DNA of 64,000 nucleotides from JAGXSE01 sp040757295 (GCA_040757295.1 JBFLXH010000002.1:71024-135023), one strand, 5' to 3'. Counted from the first letter of the stretch, positions 40,989 through 49,912 are shown. The notes: generated from the sequence alone by a model not told the origin. Numbers and translations: made by a program.

Positions 40989-42752
40989 TTAATAAAAACG
41001 AGGATTCTTACCGGTTTTTCGAATATTAAAGCCTGCTTCGGCAATCATCTGGCGCAGGTTCAACATGTGGGCTGCCCCCACGAACACCGCACAGCCACCT
41101 TTGTCCAGAAATGGCAGCATGCGCTTGAAGAAAGTCTCGTCGCGGCGGTTAATAACCATTTCAGTGCGCGAGGGGAACTCAGCCGAGGTGCCCAGCATGG
41201 CTTCCAGGTTGCCTTGGAGGTAGGCCTTTTCATGGCGAAGGGTGTAGGAGTTCCACTTGTTGCAATCTCGGAAAAAGTTTAGTATGCGCTGGAATGGGAT
41301 GCTCTCCAGGGTCTCGATTTGCTCGGCAATAGTTTCCATGCCGAATACTATCTTTCCCATATCCCGGGCCAAGTGCCACGCCTCCATATCCACGGACTGA
41401 TCCCATCCCTTGCGCTGCAGGAAGGCGCACCACAAGAAGAAGAAAGCCAGCCAGGGCCGGGTTCTGGATAAATAATAACGCACGTCCGGGGCTTTTGGGT
41501 GTTCCACCCCTATAAGCTTGGCCCAAATTCCCCGGGGTCCGGAGACAACCTTTTCAAGCCGGCGGATCTCTTCCTCGCTCAAGGCTTCAATCAGGTTGGG
41601 GGTGTTGGGATCGGGTTTTTGCCCGGCTTCATTGACCTGTTCCATGCTCACCTGATCCAAGGGACCTTCAAAAATAACCGTGTGAACATGGTTGAATAAT
41701 TCCCGGAAGGAAGACTCAAAGCTGTAGCGAAAAAAGTGGGCTGTGCCGCCAATCCAGGACCGGCAACCGTTCTTCTCAATTTCCCATAGCATGGCAAAAG
41801 GCCTCTCTTTGGGGAGGCTATCCAGGTACTGCTGCTTGGTCATAGTTTTTTCCGATGGGGGAGACAGCATCTGTAGAATTTCCTTTGCACTTAGCGGGTG
41901 TTCTTCCTTCCAAGCAGCCATTTCGTACGGCAGGGAAGGGGTGCCACCCCATTTGGATTTGAAGCGGCGGATGCCATCGTTGACACCAAGACCCAGGTGT
42001 AGGTAGCTCTTACCCTCCCGCCTTGCGATATGGATCATCTCCTTAAAAAGCAGGTCCGAGGCATAAGGGGTGTAATGAATGCGGGAATGGGCGCCGATTA
42101 TGTAGCTGAGGAAATCTTTCGGCGCCAAGTCTAACAGGAGACACGCCGTTAGCTGCCCGTCTTTGGTCCATGCGTTAAGCAGGATTAGGTCGGAATTGGC
42201 GGGAAATACTGTTTCTGTCCGTTCATAGAGCCTGCGTACATTGGGGGGTAATGGTTCCCGCCCCACAAATTCGGCCCAAAGGCGCCGGTGGAAAAGGGTG
42301 AAAGTCTTTCCTTCCTCAACCTGCAGGGATGCGGCGGCACGGTTTGCCAGGCGTTCGAGACGGGCAGGTACTGGAGCATTAGCAGGTAGAACGTAATAAT
42401 GATCCTGCTCCCGGCTGTGGGGCTGTAGTCTTTCCGGTAAAGAGGGTGAGATAGCCATGCAATCCTTTGCTTTTGTCTGGCTTACTGCTTCTATGAGTGC
42501 TTGGTCGAAGTCTCTTGGGTCGTAATCGCCTAAAATCGGATAGCCAACAGCCAGAAGCAAATCTCCGGCCGAAAGGAAAAGATAGGGTCCCCTCATGAAA
42601 GGTTCCCCGCCGGACATTGCCTGCATAAAAAAAACCGAATGTTCGGGAACTGTAGCCATATCCAGTATGGTTTTAATGTCAAAAGGATAATCAAAATGAT
42701 TAATCGGGCTATTCCAACTCCCGGCAAACTTGTTAAGAGGTTCATTATGCAA
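40989..42752 (-). CDS. Fusion of a GNAT/FemAB-like domain with a TraB/GumN-like domain
   Basis: A protein of 587 aa without a signal peptide. The N-terminal part (about 1-290) resembles GNAT or FemAB-type acyltransferases, with LLFKEMIHIARREGKSYLHL followed by GLGVNDGIRRFKSKWGG, the usual FKxxWG closing motif. The C-terminal part (about 330-587) has TraB/PrgY/Tiki marks: WIGGTAHFF, VIFEGPLDQVS, and VGAAHMLNLRQMIAEAG at the end. Tiki members are metalloproteases, and the Gly-x-x-His and Glu residues are kept here. I do not know a described protein of this composition. Start TTG 42752 has GGTGG about ten bases upstream and is uncertain. Confidence 0.68.
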   Translation of the reverse strand: MHNEPLNKFAGSWNSPINHFDYPFDIKTILDMATVPEHSVFFMQAMSGGEPFMRGPYLFLSAGDLLLAVGYPILGDYDPRDFDQALIEAVSQTKAKDCMAISPSLPERLQPHSREQDHYYVLPANAPVPARLERLANRAAASLQVEEGKTFTLFHRRLWAEFVGREPLPPNVRRLYERTETVFPANSDLILLNAWTKDGQLTACLLLDLAPKDFLSYIIGAHSRIHYTPYASDLLFKEMIHIARREGKSYLHLGLGVNDGIRRFKSKWGGTPSLPYEMAAWKEEHPLSAKEILQMLSPPSEKTMTKQQYLDSLPKERPFAMLWEIEKNGCRSWIGGTAHFFRYSFESSFRELFNHVHTVIFEGPLDQVSMEQVNEAGQKPDPNTPNLIEALSEEEIRRLEKVVSGPRGIWAKLIGVEHPKAPDVRYYLSRTRPWLAFFFLWCAFLQRKGWDQSVDMEAWHLARDMGKIVFGMETIAEQIETLESIPFQRILNFFRDCNKWNSYTLRHEKAYLQGNLEAMLGTSAEFPSRTEMVINRRDETFFKRMLPFLDKGGCAVFVGAAHMLNLRQMIAEAGFNIRKTGKNPRFY

Positions 42753-42904
42753 TTGGTTCGACCACCCTTCAAAGAGCTAGCAAGCCATTCCAGTTTGCAA
42801 TTAAAGTATAGCTAGTATTATTTATTTGTTCAATTTGCCTTGCATTAATTAGTTGTAAAATGTTCTTAATTGCATTCCAGTGGATCCCGGATTTCATGGA
42901 TATA

Positions 42905-42943
42905 AAAAAACCTTCCTGGTTTTTTAAGCCAGAAAGGTTTCAT
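42905..42943 (-). terminator. Intrinsic terminator after the zinc-ribbon gene
   Basis: On the minus strand AAACCTTTCTGG and CCAGGAAGGTTT form a stem with one mismatch followed by TTTTTTT, ten bases after the stop of the zinc-ribbon gene. Confidence 0.8.
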
Positions 42944-42953
42944 TAGCAATGGT

Positions 42954-43265
42954 CTACCAGTTGTTTCGGCTGCGGGGTTGGTAACAGTCTCTGCAATATA
43001 CGGGTTTATCGCCGGTAGGTTGAAAAGGAACAGTTGTACGTTTTCCACATGAAGCGCAGGTTGCGGGAAACATTTCTCGCTGAGTGCGCCCGTATCCGCC
43101 ACCTCTATTAGAATTGCCCTGTGCTTTTCTGGCAGAGCGGCATTCGGGGCAACGGCCTGGCTCATTGGTAAAGCCTTTTTGTGCGTAGAATTCCTGTTCT
43201 GAGGCAGTGAAAACGAATTCCTTTCCGCAGTCTTTACAACCTAATACCTTGTCATTTGACATCAT
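42954..43265 (-). CDS. Small double zinc-ribbon protein
   Basis: A protein of 103 aa with two zinc ribbons: CKDCGKEFVFTASEQEFYA...CPECR in the N-terminal half and CASCGKRTTVPF...CRDC in the C-terminal half, joined by a Gly/Arg/Gln-rich linker. Proteins of this kind are widespread in Clostridia and are thought to bind nucleic acid; the role is unknown. The start at ATG 43265 has GGAGG five bases upstream, and a strong terminator follows, so it is a single-gene unit. Confidence 0.78.
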   Translation of the reverse strand: MMSNDKVLGCKDCGKEFVFTASEQEFYAQKGFTNEPGRCPECRSARKAQGNSNRGGGYGRTQREMFPATCASCGKRTTVPFQPTGDKPVYCRDCYQPRSRNNW

Positions 43266-43549
43266 AAAAACCTCCAAAAATTTATTGCCCGTTGCAAAGA
43301 CAAATCAACATACTTCCCTTGCCAGAGGCAACCGAGGAGGTTTTGAATATATCCATACGCATCTCCGAGCATTTAATAGTATAACCATAAGTTAGCAAAA
43401 TTACAAGAGAAACGTGGCCTTAGAAAAAAAATTCTTCTTAAATAAAGATAAAATAGACAAGGGGTGGGCATGAGCTAAAATTCATATAACGTACTTTTTG
43501 TGGAAAGGAAGAATGAAAAAATGGTGGGAAGATTGAAGACGAAAAAAGG

Positions 43550-43735
43550 GTGAAGATTAGGAATGTAGAAGAAACCGATTATATTCCTATCATTTCCGTA
43601 TTAAATGAATGGTGGGGCGGCAGGGGTTTCGAAATTGAGCCTGGCGATTGTACCATAGACGGTGTTCCGGTCACCAAAGACTATGACGGAATTGGAAGAG
43701 ACTGCGTCTTATTCCGGAAGAGGCTGTCTGATTAA
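43550..43735 (+). pseudogene. GNAT acetyltransferase remnant with a large internal deletion
   Basis: The 61 codons combine the start of a GNAT protein (KIRNVEETDYIPIISVLNEW plus WGGR) with its end (FEIEPGDC, GVPVTKDYDGIGRD, VLFRKRL). The roughly 110 central residues, including the acetyl-CoA binding motif, are missing, and the two parts remain in frame. It cannot be an active enzyme. The stretch between it and the zinc-ribbon gene (43266-43549) holds nothing I can support. Confidence 0.55.
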
Positions 43736-43798
43736 CTCAGCTACGACTGGGTAAGCAGGTATTGCATGGCAGACGCCAAATGTTAGACTGACACGGGT

Positions 43799-43827
43799 TT
43801 GCTCTTGTGGGATACGTCTGTTATAAT
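43799..43827 (+). promoter_or_regulatory. Promoter of gatCAB
   Basis: TTGCTC at 43799-43804 and a perfect TATAAT at 43822-43827 are 17 bases apart, 45 bases before gatC. Confidence 0.65.
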
Positions 43828-43872
43828 GAAATAATGGTAAACAAGGCTAATGATGACAGGGGTTGAAGAAAT

Positions 43873-44157
43873 ATGACAATTACCAAGCAGGATGTCGAAC
43901 ATGTAGCTCTTTTAGCCCGCTTGGCGCTTAATGACGAGGAAATAGAGGCCTATACCCAGCAATTAAACAGCATCTTGGGCTATATGGAAAAAATGAACGC
44001 CCTGGATACTAAGGGGGTGGAGCCAACCGCCCATGTGCTGCCCCTAAAGAATGTATTCCGAGAAGATGTGAATAAACCTGGACTACCGCAAGATGAGGCC
44101 TTGGTCAATGCCCCGGATAAAGAGGCCGGTCAGTTTAAAGTCCCAAGGATTGTATAA
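43873..44157 (+). CDS. gatC: Asp/Glu-tRNA amidotransferase subunit C
   Basis: GatC (94 aa) stabilises the GatA-GatB complex that amidates misacylated Glu-tRNA(Gln) and Asp-tRNA(Asn). It has the family N-terminus DVEHVALLARLAL, then NSILGYMEKMNALDT, and the C-terminal FKVPRIV tail. First gene of gatCAB; ATG 43873 lies about 45 bases from the promoter -10 box. Confidence 0.94.
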   Translation: MTITKQDVEHVALLARLALNDEEIEAYTQQLNSILGYMEKMNALDTKGVEPTAHVLPLKNVFREDVNKPGLPQDEALVNAPDKEAGQFKVPRIV

Positions 44158-44200
44158 GCTTTGCCGGAAAGATATTTTGATTTAGGAAGGGGACACGAAG

Positions 44201-45667
44201 TTGGATCTGCATTCATTACCGATTCACCAGTTGCATGACCTGTTGATTAAACAGGAAGTCAGCGCCAGGGAAATCACAGAAGCTTTTCTTAAGCGAATTG
44301 ATGCCGTAGATAGTGCAGTCCGTTCCTTTGTCACCATTACTTCTGAAGCGGCTTTGGTCAAAGCTGAGGACGTCGATCACCGTTTAGCGGCAGGTGAGTG
44401 GATTAGTCCCTTGGCAGGCATCCCTATGGGCTTGAAGGACAACCTGTGTACTAAAGGTATCCAAACTACGTGCTCTTCTAAAATCCTGGAAAATTTTATC
44501 CCTCCCTATGATGCTACAGTGGTATCTCGTCTGGCGGAGAAGGGGGCCGTTTTAGCAGGCAAGCTTAACATGGACGAGTTCGCCATGGGTTCTTCTAATG
44601 AAAACTCCCGCTTTTTCCCTACCAAGAATCCCTGGGACTTGAACCGGGTGCCCGGCGGTTCAAGCGGAGGTCCTGCAGCGGCTGTGGCAGCCGGGGAAGT
44701 AGCTTTCTCCCTGGGGTCAGATACTGGAGGATCAATCCGGCAGCCAGCCTCTTTTTGCGGGATAGTAGGCATGAAGCCCACTTACGGCTTAGTCTCCCGT
44801 TACGGGCTGGTGGCTTATGCCTCCTCCTTAGACCAAATTGGCCCTCTGACTAAGGATGTGGCTGACTGTGCTCTGGTCCTGCAGGCAATTGCCGGCCATG
44901 ATCCGCTGGACTCTACCTCTGCAGACTATTTGCCGCCCAATTATCGCAAGGCCCTAGTTAACGATATTAAGGGTTTGCGCATTGGCATCCCCAAAGAATA
45001 TTTTGTAGCTGGTTTGGAGCCAGGAGTCGAGAAGGTAGTGCGAGAAGCCATTTCCAAGCTGGAGGAACTGGGTGCGATTTGTGAAGAAGTATCCTTGCCC
45101 CACACAGAATATGCCCTGCCTGCTTATTACATAGTTGCTCCGGCAGAAGCCAGCTCAAATTTGGCCAGGTATGACGGAGTAGGTTACGGTTTCCGGGATA
45201 TAGCCGCAACGGATGTAGTAGAGATGTACAAAAAAACCCGCCGGGAAGGTTTCGGCCCAGAAGTCAAGCGCCGGATAATGTTGGGTACCTATGCCCTAAG
45301 CTCCGGTTATTACGATGCTTATTATCTAAAAGCACTAAAGGTCCGAACCTTGGTTAAACAAGATTTTGAGAAAGCCTTTGAGCGTTTTGATGTACTGGCC
45401 GCTCCAACCAGCCCTACAGTGGCTTTTAAACTTGGGGAGAAGGCTGAAGACCCTCTGTCCATGTATTTGGCCGACCTCTTCACTATTCCTGTAAATATGG
45501 CTGGTATTCCCGGCATATCTATTCCTTGCGGATTCAGTGAGGGGATGCCGGTAGGGCTCCAGTTTATAGGCAAGCCCTTTTCAGAAGCTCTTTTGTTGAG
45601 AGTTGCTTATACTTATGAACAAAACACTCCCCATCACCTGGTTAAGCCTGGCCTGGAGGTGAACTAG
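44201..45667 (+). CDS. gatA: Asp/Glu-tRNA amidotransferase subunit A
   Basis: Amidase-family glutaminase subunit (488 aa) that releases ammonia for transfer by GatB. The Ser-cisSer-Lys triad is visible: Lys in GIPMGLKDNL, Ser in PGGSSGGPAAAVAAG and Ser in GSDTGGSIRQPA. It starts at TTG 44201 behind AGGAAGGGG. It is separated from gatB by two bases. Confidence 0.95.
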   Translation: MDLHSLPIHQLHDLLIKQEVSAREITEAFLKRIDAVDSAVRSFVTITSEAALVKAEDVDHRLAAGEWISPLAGIPMGLKDNLCTKGIQTTCSSKILENFIPPYDATVVSRLAEKGAVLAGKLNMDEFAMGSSNENSRFFPTKNPWDLNRVPGGSSGGPAAAVAAGEVAFSLGSDTGGSIRQPASFCGIVGMKPTYGLVSRYGLVAYASSLDQIGPLTKDVADCALVLQAIAGHDPLDSTSADYLPPNYRKALVNDIKGLRIGIPKEYFVAGLEPGVEKVVREAISKLEELGAICEEVSLPHTEYALPAYYIVAPAEASSNLARYDGVGYGFRDIAATDVVEMYKKTRREGFGPEVKRRIMLGTYALSSGYYDAYYLKALKVRTLVKQDFEKAFERFDVLAAPTSPTVAFKLGEKAEDPLSMYLADLFTIPVNMAGIPGISIPCGFSEGMPVGLQFIGKPFSEALLLRVAYTYEQNTPHHLVKPGLEVN

Positions 45668-45669
45668 CC

Positions 45670-47091
45670 TTGGATTATCAAGCTGTTATCGGGCTGGAAG
45701 TCCACGTGGAAATGAAGACCAATTCCAAGATATTTTGTCCCTGTTCTACCCAGTTCGGCGGTGAACCCAATACCAATGTCTGCCCTGTTTGCCTGGGGTT
45801 GCCTGGGGTACTCCCGGTCTTGAACAAAAAGGTGGTGGAGCTGGCCATACGGGCGGGGCTGGCCTTAAACTGTAAGATTGCGGGTTTCAGCAAATTTGAC
45901 CGCAAGAATTATTACTACCCTGACTTGCCTAAGAACTACCAGATCTCCCAGTACGACTTGCCCATTGCCAGCGGCGGCCATCTGGAAATCGAAGTCAATA
46001 GAGAGAAAAAGCGCATTGGCATCACCAGGGTTCACATGGAGGAAGATGCAGGAAAATTAATGCATGAGGGAAGGCAATCCTTGGTTGATTATAACCGGAC
46101 CGGTGTGCCCTTAATGGAAATTGTCTCTGAACCGGATCTCCGGTCTCCGGATGAGGCTAAGGCCTACCTTGAGGCCCTAAAATTAATTCTCCAATACATT
46201 GATGTATCTGACTGCAAGATGGAGGAAGGTTCTCTCCGGTGCGATGCAAATATTTCTGTTATGCCTGTGGGTAGTACTAAGTTCGGTACTAAAACAGAGA
46301 TCAAGAATATGAACTCCTTCCGGGCTGTGCAAAGGGCTTTGGAGTATGAAATAAAGAGGCAAATAGATGAAATAGAGTCAGGGGGCAGGATCATCCAGGA
46401 GACCCGCTCTTGGGACGAGAACAAAGGAATTACCTTTTCCATGCGCAGTAAAGAACAGGCTCATGACTACCGCTATTTTCCAGACCCCGACCTGGTACCT
46501 CTGGCTATTGACGAGGACTGGGTAGAAAAAATACGCCAAAGCTTGCCGGAGCTGCCCCAAACCAAAAAAGAAAGGCTTATCCGGGATTACGGATTGCCCG
46601 CTTATGATGCCGGAGTGATTACCAGTTCTAAGGCTTTAGCTGACTTCTTCGACAAGTCCGTTGCCTTTTACCCAGACGCTAAGACCGTCAGCAACTGGGT
46701 AATGGGTGAGTTGCTGCGCCTACTAAATGCCAATAATATGGAGATCGAACAGGCTAAGATCACCCCCCAAGGGTTGGCGGAAATGCTGAAACTCATTGAG
46801 AGTGGCACTATCAGTGGAAAACTAGCCAAAACCATCTTTGAAGAAATGTTTGCCAGCGGGAAGAAGCCTGCCGATATAATACATGAAAAGGGTTTAACCC
46901 AAATCTCTGATGCCGGGGAGATTGCTGTTGTGGTTGACCGGGTGTTGGCAGCTAACCCTTCAGTAGTTGAGGATTATAAAGCAGGTAAAGAGAAAGCCCT
47001 TGGTTTCCTGGTGGGCCAGGTGATGAGAGAGACCAGGGGGAAGGCTAACCCGGCTATGGTAAACCAGTTATTAAAGGAACACCTCGGGTAA
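45670..47091 (+). CDS. gatB: Asp/Glu-tRNA amidotransferase subunit B
   Basis: Kinase/amidotransferase subunit (473 aa) that phosphorylates the tRNA-bound carboxylate and adds ammonia. Signatures: IGLEVHVEMKTNSKIFCPC with zinc ligands completed by CPVC, DRKNYYYPDLPKNYQISQYD, the MEEDAGKL metal site, EGSLRCDANIS, and the C-terminal YqeY-like helical domain. The start is TTG 45670, with GGAGGTG in the end of gatA. Confidence 0.95.
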   Translation: MDYQAVIGLEVHVEMKTNSKIFCPCSTQFGGEPNTNVCPVCLGLPGVLPVLNKKVVELAIRAGLALNCKIAGFSKFDRKNYYYPDLPKNYQISQYDLPIASGGHLEIEVNREKKRIGITRVHMEEDAGKLMHEGRQSLVDYNRTGVPLMEIVSEPDLRSPDEAKAYLEALKLILQYIDVSDCKMEEGSLRCDANISVMPVGSTKFGTKTEIKNMNSFRAVQRALEYEIKRQIDEIESGGRIIQETRSWDENKGITFSMRSKEQAHDYRYFPDPDLVPLAIDEDWVEKIRQSLPELPQTKKERLIRDYGLPAYDAGVITSSKALADFFDKSVAFYPDAKTVSNWVMGELLRLLNANNMEIEQAKITPQGLAEMLKLIESGTISGKLAKTIFEEMFASGKKPADIIHEKGLTQISDAGEIAVVVDRVLAANPSVVEDYKAGKEKALGFLVGQVMRETRGKANPAMVNQLLKEHLG

Positions 47092-47113
47092 GACACAGGA
47101 ATAAAGATTTCTT

Positions 47114-47137
47114 AGCCGCACTGAGTGCGGCTTTTTA
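47114..47137 (+). terminator. Intrinsic terminator after gatB
   Basis: AGCCGCAC-TGA-GTGCGGCT is a perfect 8-bp stem followed by TTTTATT. Confidence 0.88.
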
Positions 47138-47247
47138 TTGATCATAGGGATGTTTTGTCCTGAGATAGGTTATTTGGTTTATCATGGAGAACAAAAACGT
47201 ATTAATATCCTGTAAAGGAGGGGGCCCTGCTGGCTTAAGGTGGCAAA

Positions 47248-47483
47248 TTGTATAGAAATCTAGTGCTCTATGCTATAACATCCTTGCTAGTTGCAGGGTT
47301 GCTTTATACTGCTCTTGTAGTTTTGAGGCCCCCTTTTCACAGTCAAAAAACGCCGCTTTAGAACAATGGGCAGCTGCCTTAAACTATGAACCGGATCGAG
47401 AAAAACAGGAGCTTTTACGGGAATTAATTGCAGCAGCCATGGATGAGACGATAGGCGAGTTCGCCCCTGTCGAAAAAAACTAA
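47248..47483 (+). pseudogene. Small single-pass membrane protein, frameshifted at a C5 run
   Basis: From TTG 47248 (AAGGTGG a few bases upstream) the frame encodes a membrane helix, YRNLVLYAITSLLVAGLLYT. At the run CCCCC (about 47330-47334) the next frame takes over and encodes a soluble helical part, SKNAALEQWAAALNYEPDRE, ELLRELIAAAMDE, ending at TAA 47481-47483. Adding one C joins them into a coherent protein of about 78 aa. It is either a pseudogene or a sequencing artefact. I do not recognise the family. This fills the gap between gatB and the next gene. Confidence 0.5.
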
Positions 47484-47567
47484 TAGCGGATCTCTTTGCT
47501 GTTCACCTCCCAAGAAGCCCTCACATATAATGGCTTATGACCATTTCCCATGGGGGTGAATCAAACC

Positions 47568-47840
47568 GTGCAGATCAGGTTTACTCCGCAGGCGTTGCGG
47601 CACATACAGGAAAATAATGGAGCAATTACGGTTTGGACTGAAGAAGTCCCTGTAAGTTGCTGCGGAAGTGCGCTTATCCCTTATGTTAGTCTGGGTCAAC
47701 CAGCTGAGGCCGATGGCCTGTTTTGGGTTGTTGATGGCGTTAAGGTTTATGTAAGAAAAGGCACCAGATACAAGAAGGATCTGAGGATTCGCCTTGACAA
47801 CGTTTGGCGTCGTTCCCGTCTGGTTGCGGAATGGGTTTAA
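47568..47840 (+). CDS. CC/Se-motif family small protein
   Basis: A protein of 90 aa. The landmark is VPVSCCG, with adjacent Cys at residues 31-32, then a beta-rich part (VDGVKVYVRKGTRYKK) and a basic C-terminal helix. It matches, from recall, the CC/Se motif family in which some members carry selenocysteine in this motif; here both positions are ordinary Cys codons. The function is unknown, probably redox or metal related. The start is set at GTG 47568 because GGGGGTGA is eight bases upstream; ATG 47550 overlaps nothing useful as SD. Confidence 0.65.
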   Translation: MQIRFTPQALRHIQENNGAITVWTEEVPVSCCGSALIPYVSLGQPAEADGLFWVVDGVKVYVRKGTRYKKDLRIRLDNVWRRSRLVAEWV

Positions 47841-47907
47841 ATGGAAATTAAAATTTTCTTGTTACTATTCCTAGCAGGAAAATTTGCTTTTGGGCAGAAT
47901 ACTTAAA

Positions 47908-47999
47908 ATGGGTTCCGATCCAACCTCTCCCCTGGGGACAGGTTGGACGATAGGGTAAGTAAGCAATTACTTTCCCCGCCGCTGAGCAAAGGAGGCCCC
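47908..47999 (+). ncRNA. Moco/Tuco-type riboswitch aptamer before the aldehyde oxidoreductase
   Basis: The leader has a hairpin TCCAACCT...AGGTTGGA enclosing CTCCCCTGGGGACA, then ACGA. Next is GGGTAAGTAA-GCAA-TTACTTTCCC capped by a GNRA tetraloop, and CCGCCGCTGAGCAAAGGAGG. This succession, with a GNRA hairpin, is what I recall of the molybdenum/tungsten cofactor RNA motif, which occurs before aldehyde ferredoxin oxidoreductase genes. Its closing stem would use GGGTTCC near 47910 and GGAGGCCC near 47991. The second strand is also the first arm of the terminator, so ligand-bound folding should prevent termination (an ON switch). Family identity is from recall and should be tested with a covariance model. 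Confidence 0.68.
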
Positions 48000-48020
48000 T
48001 TAATAGGGGACTCCTTTTTT
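47988..48020 (+). terminator. Riboswitch-controlled terminator in the leader of the oxidoreductase
   Basis: AAAGGAGGCCCCT-TAAT-AGGGGACTCCTTT forms a long stem with one bulge and a terminal T-run. It lies about 100 bases before the gene and overlaps the 3' part of the aptamer. Confidence 0.85.
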
Positions 48021-48121
48021 CATTACCATAAAAAACAGGAGGTGAGGAGACTGGCATAAGGGTTGTGGGATATTTCACAAAAAGACAAAAGAGAAAAAAT
48101 TAAGGAAGGGGAATTAAAAAA

Positions 48122-49879
48122 ATGAGCAAGATTCTACGCGTGAACATGAGTTCGTTAACGGTAGCTTTTGAAGATATTGCTGGAGCCTATCTTGGCCTTG
48201 GAGGAAGAGCCCTTACTTCTAAGATTGTTTGCAGCGAAGTGGATCCGACCTGCCACCCTCTTGGTCCTACCAATAAATTGGTTATTGCCCCTGGCTTATT
48301 AACCGGCACCAGTTGTCCTTCATCGGGCCGGATTTCAATTGGCGCAAAAAGCCCGCTAACTGGCACAATTAAAGAATCAAATGCCGGTAGCATGACTTCC
48401 CAAAAGTTGGCTAGCCTTGGTATCAGTGCAGTAGTTGTCGAAGGGCAGCCTGGCTCAAGGTTATTTTTATTGCTAATTACTGATGAGGGGGCAGAACTGC
48501 TCCCGGCCGATGAATATGCCTTGATGGGGACTTACGAATTAAACAGTAAGTTAAGGGAAAAATACGGGTCCAAGATTGGCGTCATCTGTGTTGGTCCTGC
48601 TGGCGAAAGGAAAATGCCAATTGCCGGGGTATCCAACAATGATATGGAAGGCCAACCAGGCCGCTATTGTGGCCGTGGAGGCATGGGGGCGGTAATGGGC
48701 AGCAAGGGGCTTAAGGCTATTGTACTTCAGACCTCCAAGCTGTTTGAAGCGCCTGTCCAGAACAAAGAGGCCTTTAGAGAAGCAGCTCAAAAGTTAACCA
48801 AAGTGCTCCAAAGCCACCCGGTCACTGGCCAAACCCTGCCGGCATACGGCACAGCTGTACTAATTAACGTTTTGAATGAAGCTGGTGGCCTACCGACCCG
48901 GAACTTCAGTGAGGGCAGGTTTGAAAAGGCGGCAGAGATCAGCGGTGAGGCGATAGCAGAAATGGTTCAGAAGCGGGGCGGAAAAGGCAAGATGGGTCAT
49001 GCCTGCCATCCCGGCTGTGTTATACGCTGCTCTAATATCTATCCCGATGAAAACGGTGAAACTTTATGCTCCCCAGTGGAATATGAATCTGACTGGTCCC
49101 TTGGCGCTAACTGTGGTATTGGTGACCTGGATACCATTGCCCGGCTCAATCGTCTCTGCAACGATATTGGCATCGATACCATTGAAACCGGTGTAGCCTT
49201 GGCTGTTGCAATGGAGGCAGGGGTGGTACCCTTCGGAGATGGTGAAGGAGCTATCAAGCTGCTGGAAGAGATTCAGCAAGGCACTCCTTTAGGCCGGATT
49301 TTAGGGGCTGGGACAGAAACGGTTGGCAAGGTCTTTGGTATAACCAGAGTTCCCGTTGTTAAAGGTCAAGGCATCCCTGCCTATGACCCCAGAGCGGTAA
49401 AGGGCATTGGAGTCACTTATGCCACCAGCACCATGGGCGCTGACCACACAGCTGGTTACAGCGTGGCAACCAATATTTTAAAGGTTGGCGGCTATGTTGA
49501 TCCCTTAAAGCCGGAAGGTCAAGCTGAATTGTCCCGTAACCTGCAGATTGCAACAGCTGCCATTGACTCTGCCGGGTTGTGCGTGTTTACGGCCTTTGCC
49601 CTGCTCGACATTCCCAAGGGCATGGATGCGGTAATTGAAATGCTAAACGCCAAGTTCGGATTGAGCCTGACCGGCGCAGACGTTACCAAGCTGGGCCAAG
49701 AGGTATTGGCGGATGAGCTTGACTTTAACCGGCGGGCCGGCTTCACAGCAGCCCATGACCGCTTGCCGGAGTTTTTCTATAAAGAAGTGCTGCCTCCCCA
49801 TCAAATGGTCTTTGATGTGCCAGACGAAGAATTAGTTACAGTGATACCTGCTGCTGTGGCGCCCGTGCGTCCTGCTTAG
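48122..49879 (+). CDS. aor: Aldehyde:ferredoxin oxidoreductase (tungsten/molybdopterin enzyme)
   Basis: Cytoplasmic enzyme of 585 aa that oxidises aldehydes to acids (or the reverse) with ferredoxin. Seen: GGRALTSKI near the N-terminus, PGRYCGRGGMGAVMGSKGLK (pterin binding), the 4Fe-4S ligand region HACHPGCVIRCSN with Cys spaced as C-x3-C-x3-C, AYDPRAVKGIGVTYATS, and DSAGLCVF with the fourth Cys. It is slightly shorter than the archaeal AORs. ATG 48122 lies behind AAGGAAGGGG. The leader carries a cofactor-type riboswitch and a MoaD-like gene follows, a usual pairing. Substrate unknown; acetaldehyde from threonine aldolase is one possibility. Confidence 0.9.
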   Translation: MSKILRVNMSSLTVAFEDIAGAYLGLGGRALTSKIVCSEVDPTCHPLGPTNKLVIAPGLLTGTSCPSSGRISIGAKSPLTGTIKESNAGSMTSQKLASLGISAVVVEGQPGSRLFLLLITDEGAELLPADEYALMGTYELNSKLREKYGSKIGVICVGPAGERKMPIAGVSNNDMEGQPGRYCGRGGMGAVMGSKGLKAIVLQTSKLFEAPVQNKEAFREAAQKLTKVLQSHPVTGQTLPAYGTAVLINVLNEAGGLPTRNFSEGRFEKAAEISGEAIAEMVQKRGGKGKMGHACHPGCVIRCSNIYPDENGETLCSPVEYESDWSLGANCGIGDLDTIARLNRLCNDIGIDTIETGVALAVAMEAGVVPFGDGEGAIKLLEEIQQGTPLGRILGAGTETVGKVFGITRVPVVKGQGIPAYDPRAVKGIGVTYATSTMGADHTAGYSVATNILKVGGYVDPLKPEGQAELSRNLQIATAAIDSAGLCVFTAFALLDIPKGMDAVIEMLNAKFGLSLTGADVTKLGQEVLADELDFNRRAGFTAAHDRLPEFFYKEVLPPHQMVFDVPDEELVTVIPAAVAPVRPA

Positions 49880-49912
49880 GGGTTTCGCTCATTGTCTTAG
49901 GAGGGAAGGCCA

